A stretch of DNA of 12,500 bases, from NCBI RefSeq assembly GCF_964340395.1, contig NC_135557.1, positions 15,209,867-15,222,366 on the forward strand, given 5' to 3'. This document shows, in pieces, positions 11,850 to 12,500 of the stretch. Every line of letters starts with the position of its first letter. Positions within the stretch are counted from its first letter, which is position 1. The translations under genes were made by a program, and so were the position numbers. The DNA is from Glandiceps talaboti (lineage: Eukaryota; Hemichordata; Enteropneusta; Spengelidae). Below the pieces are notes generated by a model. The model made no database searches, was not told the origin of the DNA, and saw only the letters and a program-made list of their open reading frames with translations.

Positions 11850-11874
11850 GGTAGAGTTGACTTCTCAGACAGAG
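11850..11874 (+). repeat. Left terminal inverted repeat of the transposon
   Basis: The 25 bp are exactly the reverse complement of 12457-12481. Directly inward, a 20-bp unit (11865-11884) is repeated in tandem (11885-11904) with two differences, and the hairpin CCTCTG-TCA-CAGAGG lies at 11903-11917. Confidence 0.93.
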
Positions 11875-12038
11875 CTCAGAGGCATCAGACAGAGGTCAGA
11901 GGCCTCTGTCACAGAGGTCGCGCACAGAGCTTAGATACTACCTCATACGATTTCGCCCAAATGATTCATTTTACAGTCTGAACCGATCGCAATCTTGATG
12001 GTCTTTCATTCTCAGTGAACATGTAGTCAGATATTAAA

Positions 12039-12071
12039 CATATCTCTGTATGAAGTGTACATACAGATATG
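12039..12071. repeat. Internal hairpin of the transposon
   Basis: CATATCTCTGTATG at 12039-12052 pairs with CATACAGATATG at 12060-12071, with a 2-nt bulge and a 7-nt loop. Confidence 0.6.
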
Positions 12072-12211
12072 CAATGTCGAAAATGACGGTTACGCTAATA
12101 ATGAAACAAATAAACGAGAAACGACCTGTCTTTAAACACAGACACCAAGTGACAAACTAGGTAAAGCACTGGCATCCCCGAAGCTGCTCAGTCAGCGCTG
12201 ATCGATAAAGT

Positions 12212-12245
12212 CACGATTACTACAAAATATTTTGTAGTAACCGTG
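12212..12245. repeat. 34-bp near-perfect palindrome inside the transposon
   Basis: Bases 12217-12240 are a perfect 24-bp palindrome centred on AAAATATTTT. CACG and CGTG extend it outward to 12212-12245 with one mismatched pair (A12216/C12241). A further 7-bp stem, CGAACGG-G-CCGTTCG, lies close by at 12273-12287. Confidence 0.85.
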
Positions 12246-12456
12246 ATAATGTCAAGTTTATCAGGAATATTTCGAACGGGCCGTTCGTGTACATCTTCAT
12301 ACATGGACGTTTTAAGTCGTACATGATGAAAAGGTCATCAGGATAGCTTTAAACTTTACGACATGATTGATTTGGACAGTATCTTTTAAGTAACCTCTCA
12401 GGGTCTGATGTAGGGTCTAAGCTCTGTAGGCTCTGCGCCCTATGTGACAGAGAGCC

Positions 12457-12481
12457 CTCTGTCTGAGAAGTCAACTCTACC
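12457..12481 (-). repeat. Right terminal inverted repeat of the transposon
   Basis: The 25 bp are the perfect reverse complement of the left end, terminating CTCTACC. The adjacent inner arm lacks the 20-bp tandem duplication seen on the left. Confidence 0.93.
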
Positions 12482-12491
12482 AATTAAGTAC
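12482..12491. repeat. Target site duplication, right copy (AATTAAGTAC)
   Basis: The 10 bp immediately outside the right terminal repeat are identical to the left copy and are followed by GG and a T run at the window edge. Confidence 0.85.
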
Positions 12492-12500
12492 GGTTTTTTT

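Larger units (their letters stand above)
11850..12481. mobile_element. Complete 632-bp non-autonomous DNA transposon (MITE-like) with 10-bp target duplication
   Basis: The ends are perfect 25-bp inverted repeats (11850-11874 and 12457-12481) starting GGTAGAGTTGAC. Similarity continues inward for about 80 bp (CTCTGTCACA and CAGAGCTTAGA occur in both arms). AATTAAGTAC flanks both ends (11840-11849 and 12482-12491). No transposase frame is present. A 9-10-bp duplication with long, partly imperfect terminal repeats fits Mutator-like elements best. Merlin (8-9 bp) or hAT (8 bp) relatives fit less well. It lies 92 bp beyond the donor of the oxidase-like exon, so it probably sits in that gene's first intron. 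Confidence 0.88.

Overview
The window is animal nuclear DNA, most likely from a marine invertebrate (a lophotrochozoan is a guess). It is AT-rich by eye and full of long di- and tetranucleotide microsatellites. Its genes are broken into short exons with GT-AG splice sites, and there is no compact operon-like coding. No bacterial, CRISPR, rRNA or intact tRNA features were seen.

Left part (about 870-3290, minus strand): the 5' half of a gene for a secreted modular protein. A TATA box (3280-3285) precedes four coding exons that join in frame. Exon 1 (3147-3194) holds the start codon and most of a signal peptide. Exon 2 (2374-2407) finishes the leader. Exon 3 (1910-2071) has an RVKR processing site and one complete LDL-receptor class A (LDLa) domain. 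Exon 4 (869-1216) carries a Gly-rich linker and the first half of a CAP (SCP/TAPS, CRISP/Ag5/PR-1) domain. The rest of the CAP domain should lie beyond the left edge. Exons 3 and 4 are both flanked by phase-1 introns, as expected for shuffled extracellular modules. Purine-rich microsatellites follow closely behind both of their donors.

Middle part (about 3290-11200): no gene could be supported. It holds microsatellites (3505-3648, 7283-7737, 8765-8838, 10285-10435), a degenerate 40-bp minisatellite (8414-8680) and a possible tRNA-derived SINE head (10661-10735). The long open frames across the tetranucleotide repeats are artefacts of the repeats.

Right part (about 11230-12500): a 13-codon first exon on the plus strand (11719-11757) reads like the start of xanthine dehydrogenase/aldehyde oxidase (residues LEFFINGRK) and ends at a good splice donor. 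About 340 bp away and divergent is a weaker candidate first exon on the minus strand (11234-11378). The presumed first intron of the oxidase gene contains a complete 632-bp non-autonomous DNA transposon (11850-12481). It has 25-bp perfect terminal inverted repeats, a 10-bp target duplication and several internal hairpins.

The two supported genes, one secreted and one a likely cytosolic or peroxisomal flavo-molybdoenzyme, show no functional link. They are separated by about 8.4 kb.
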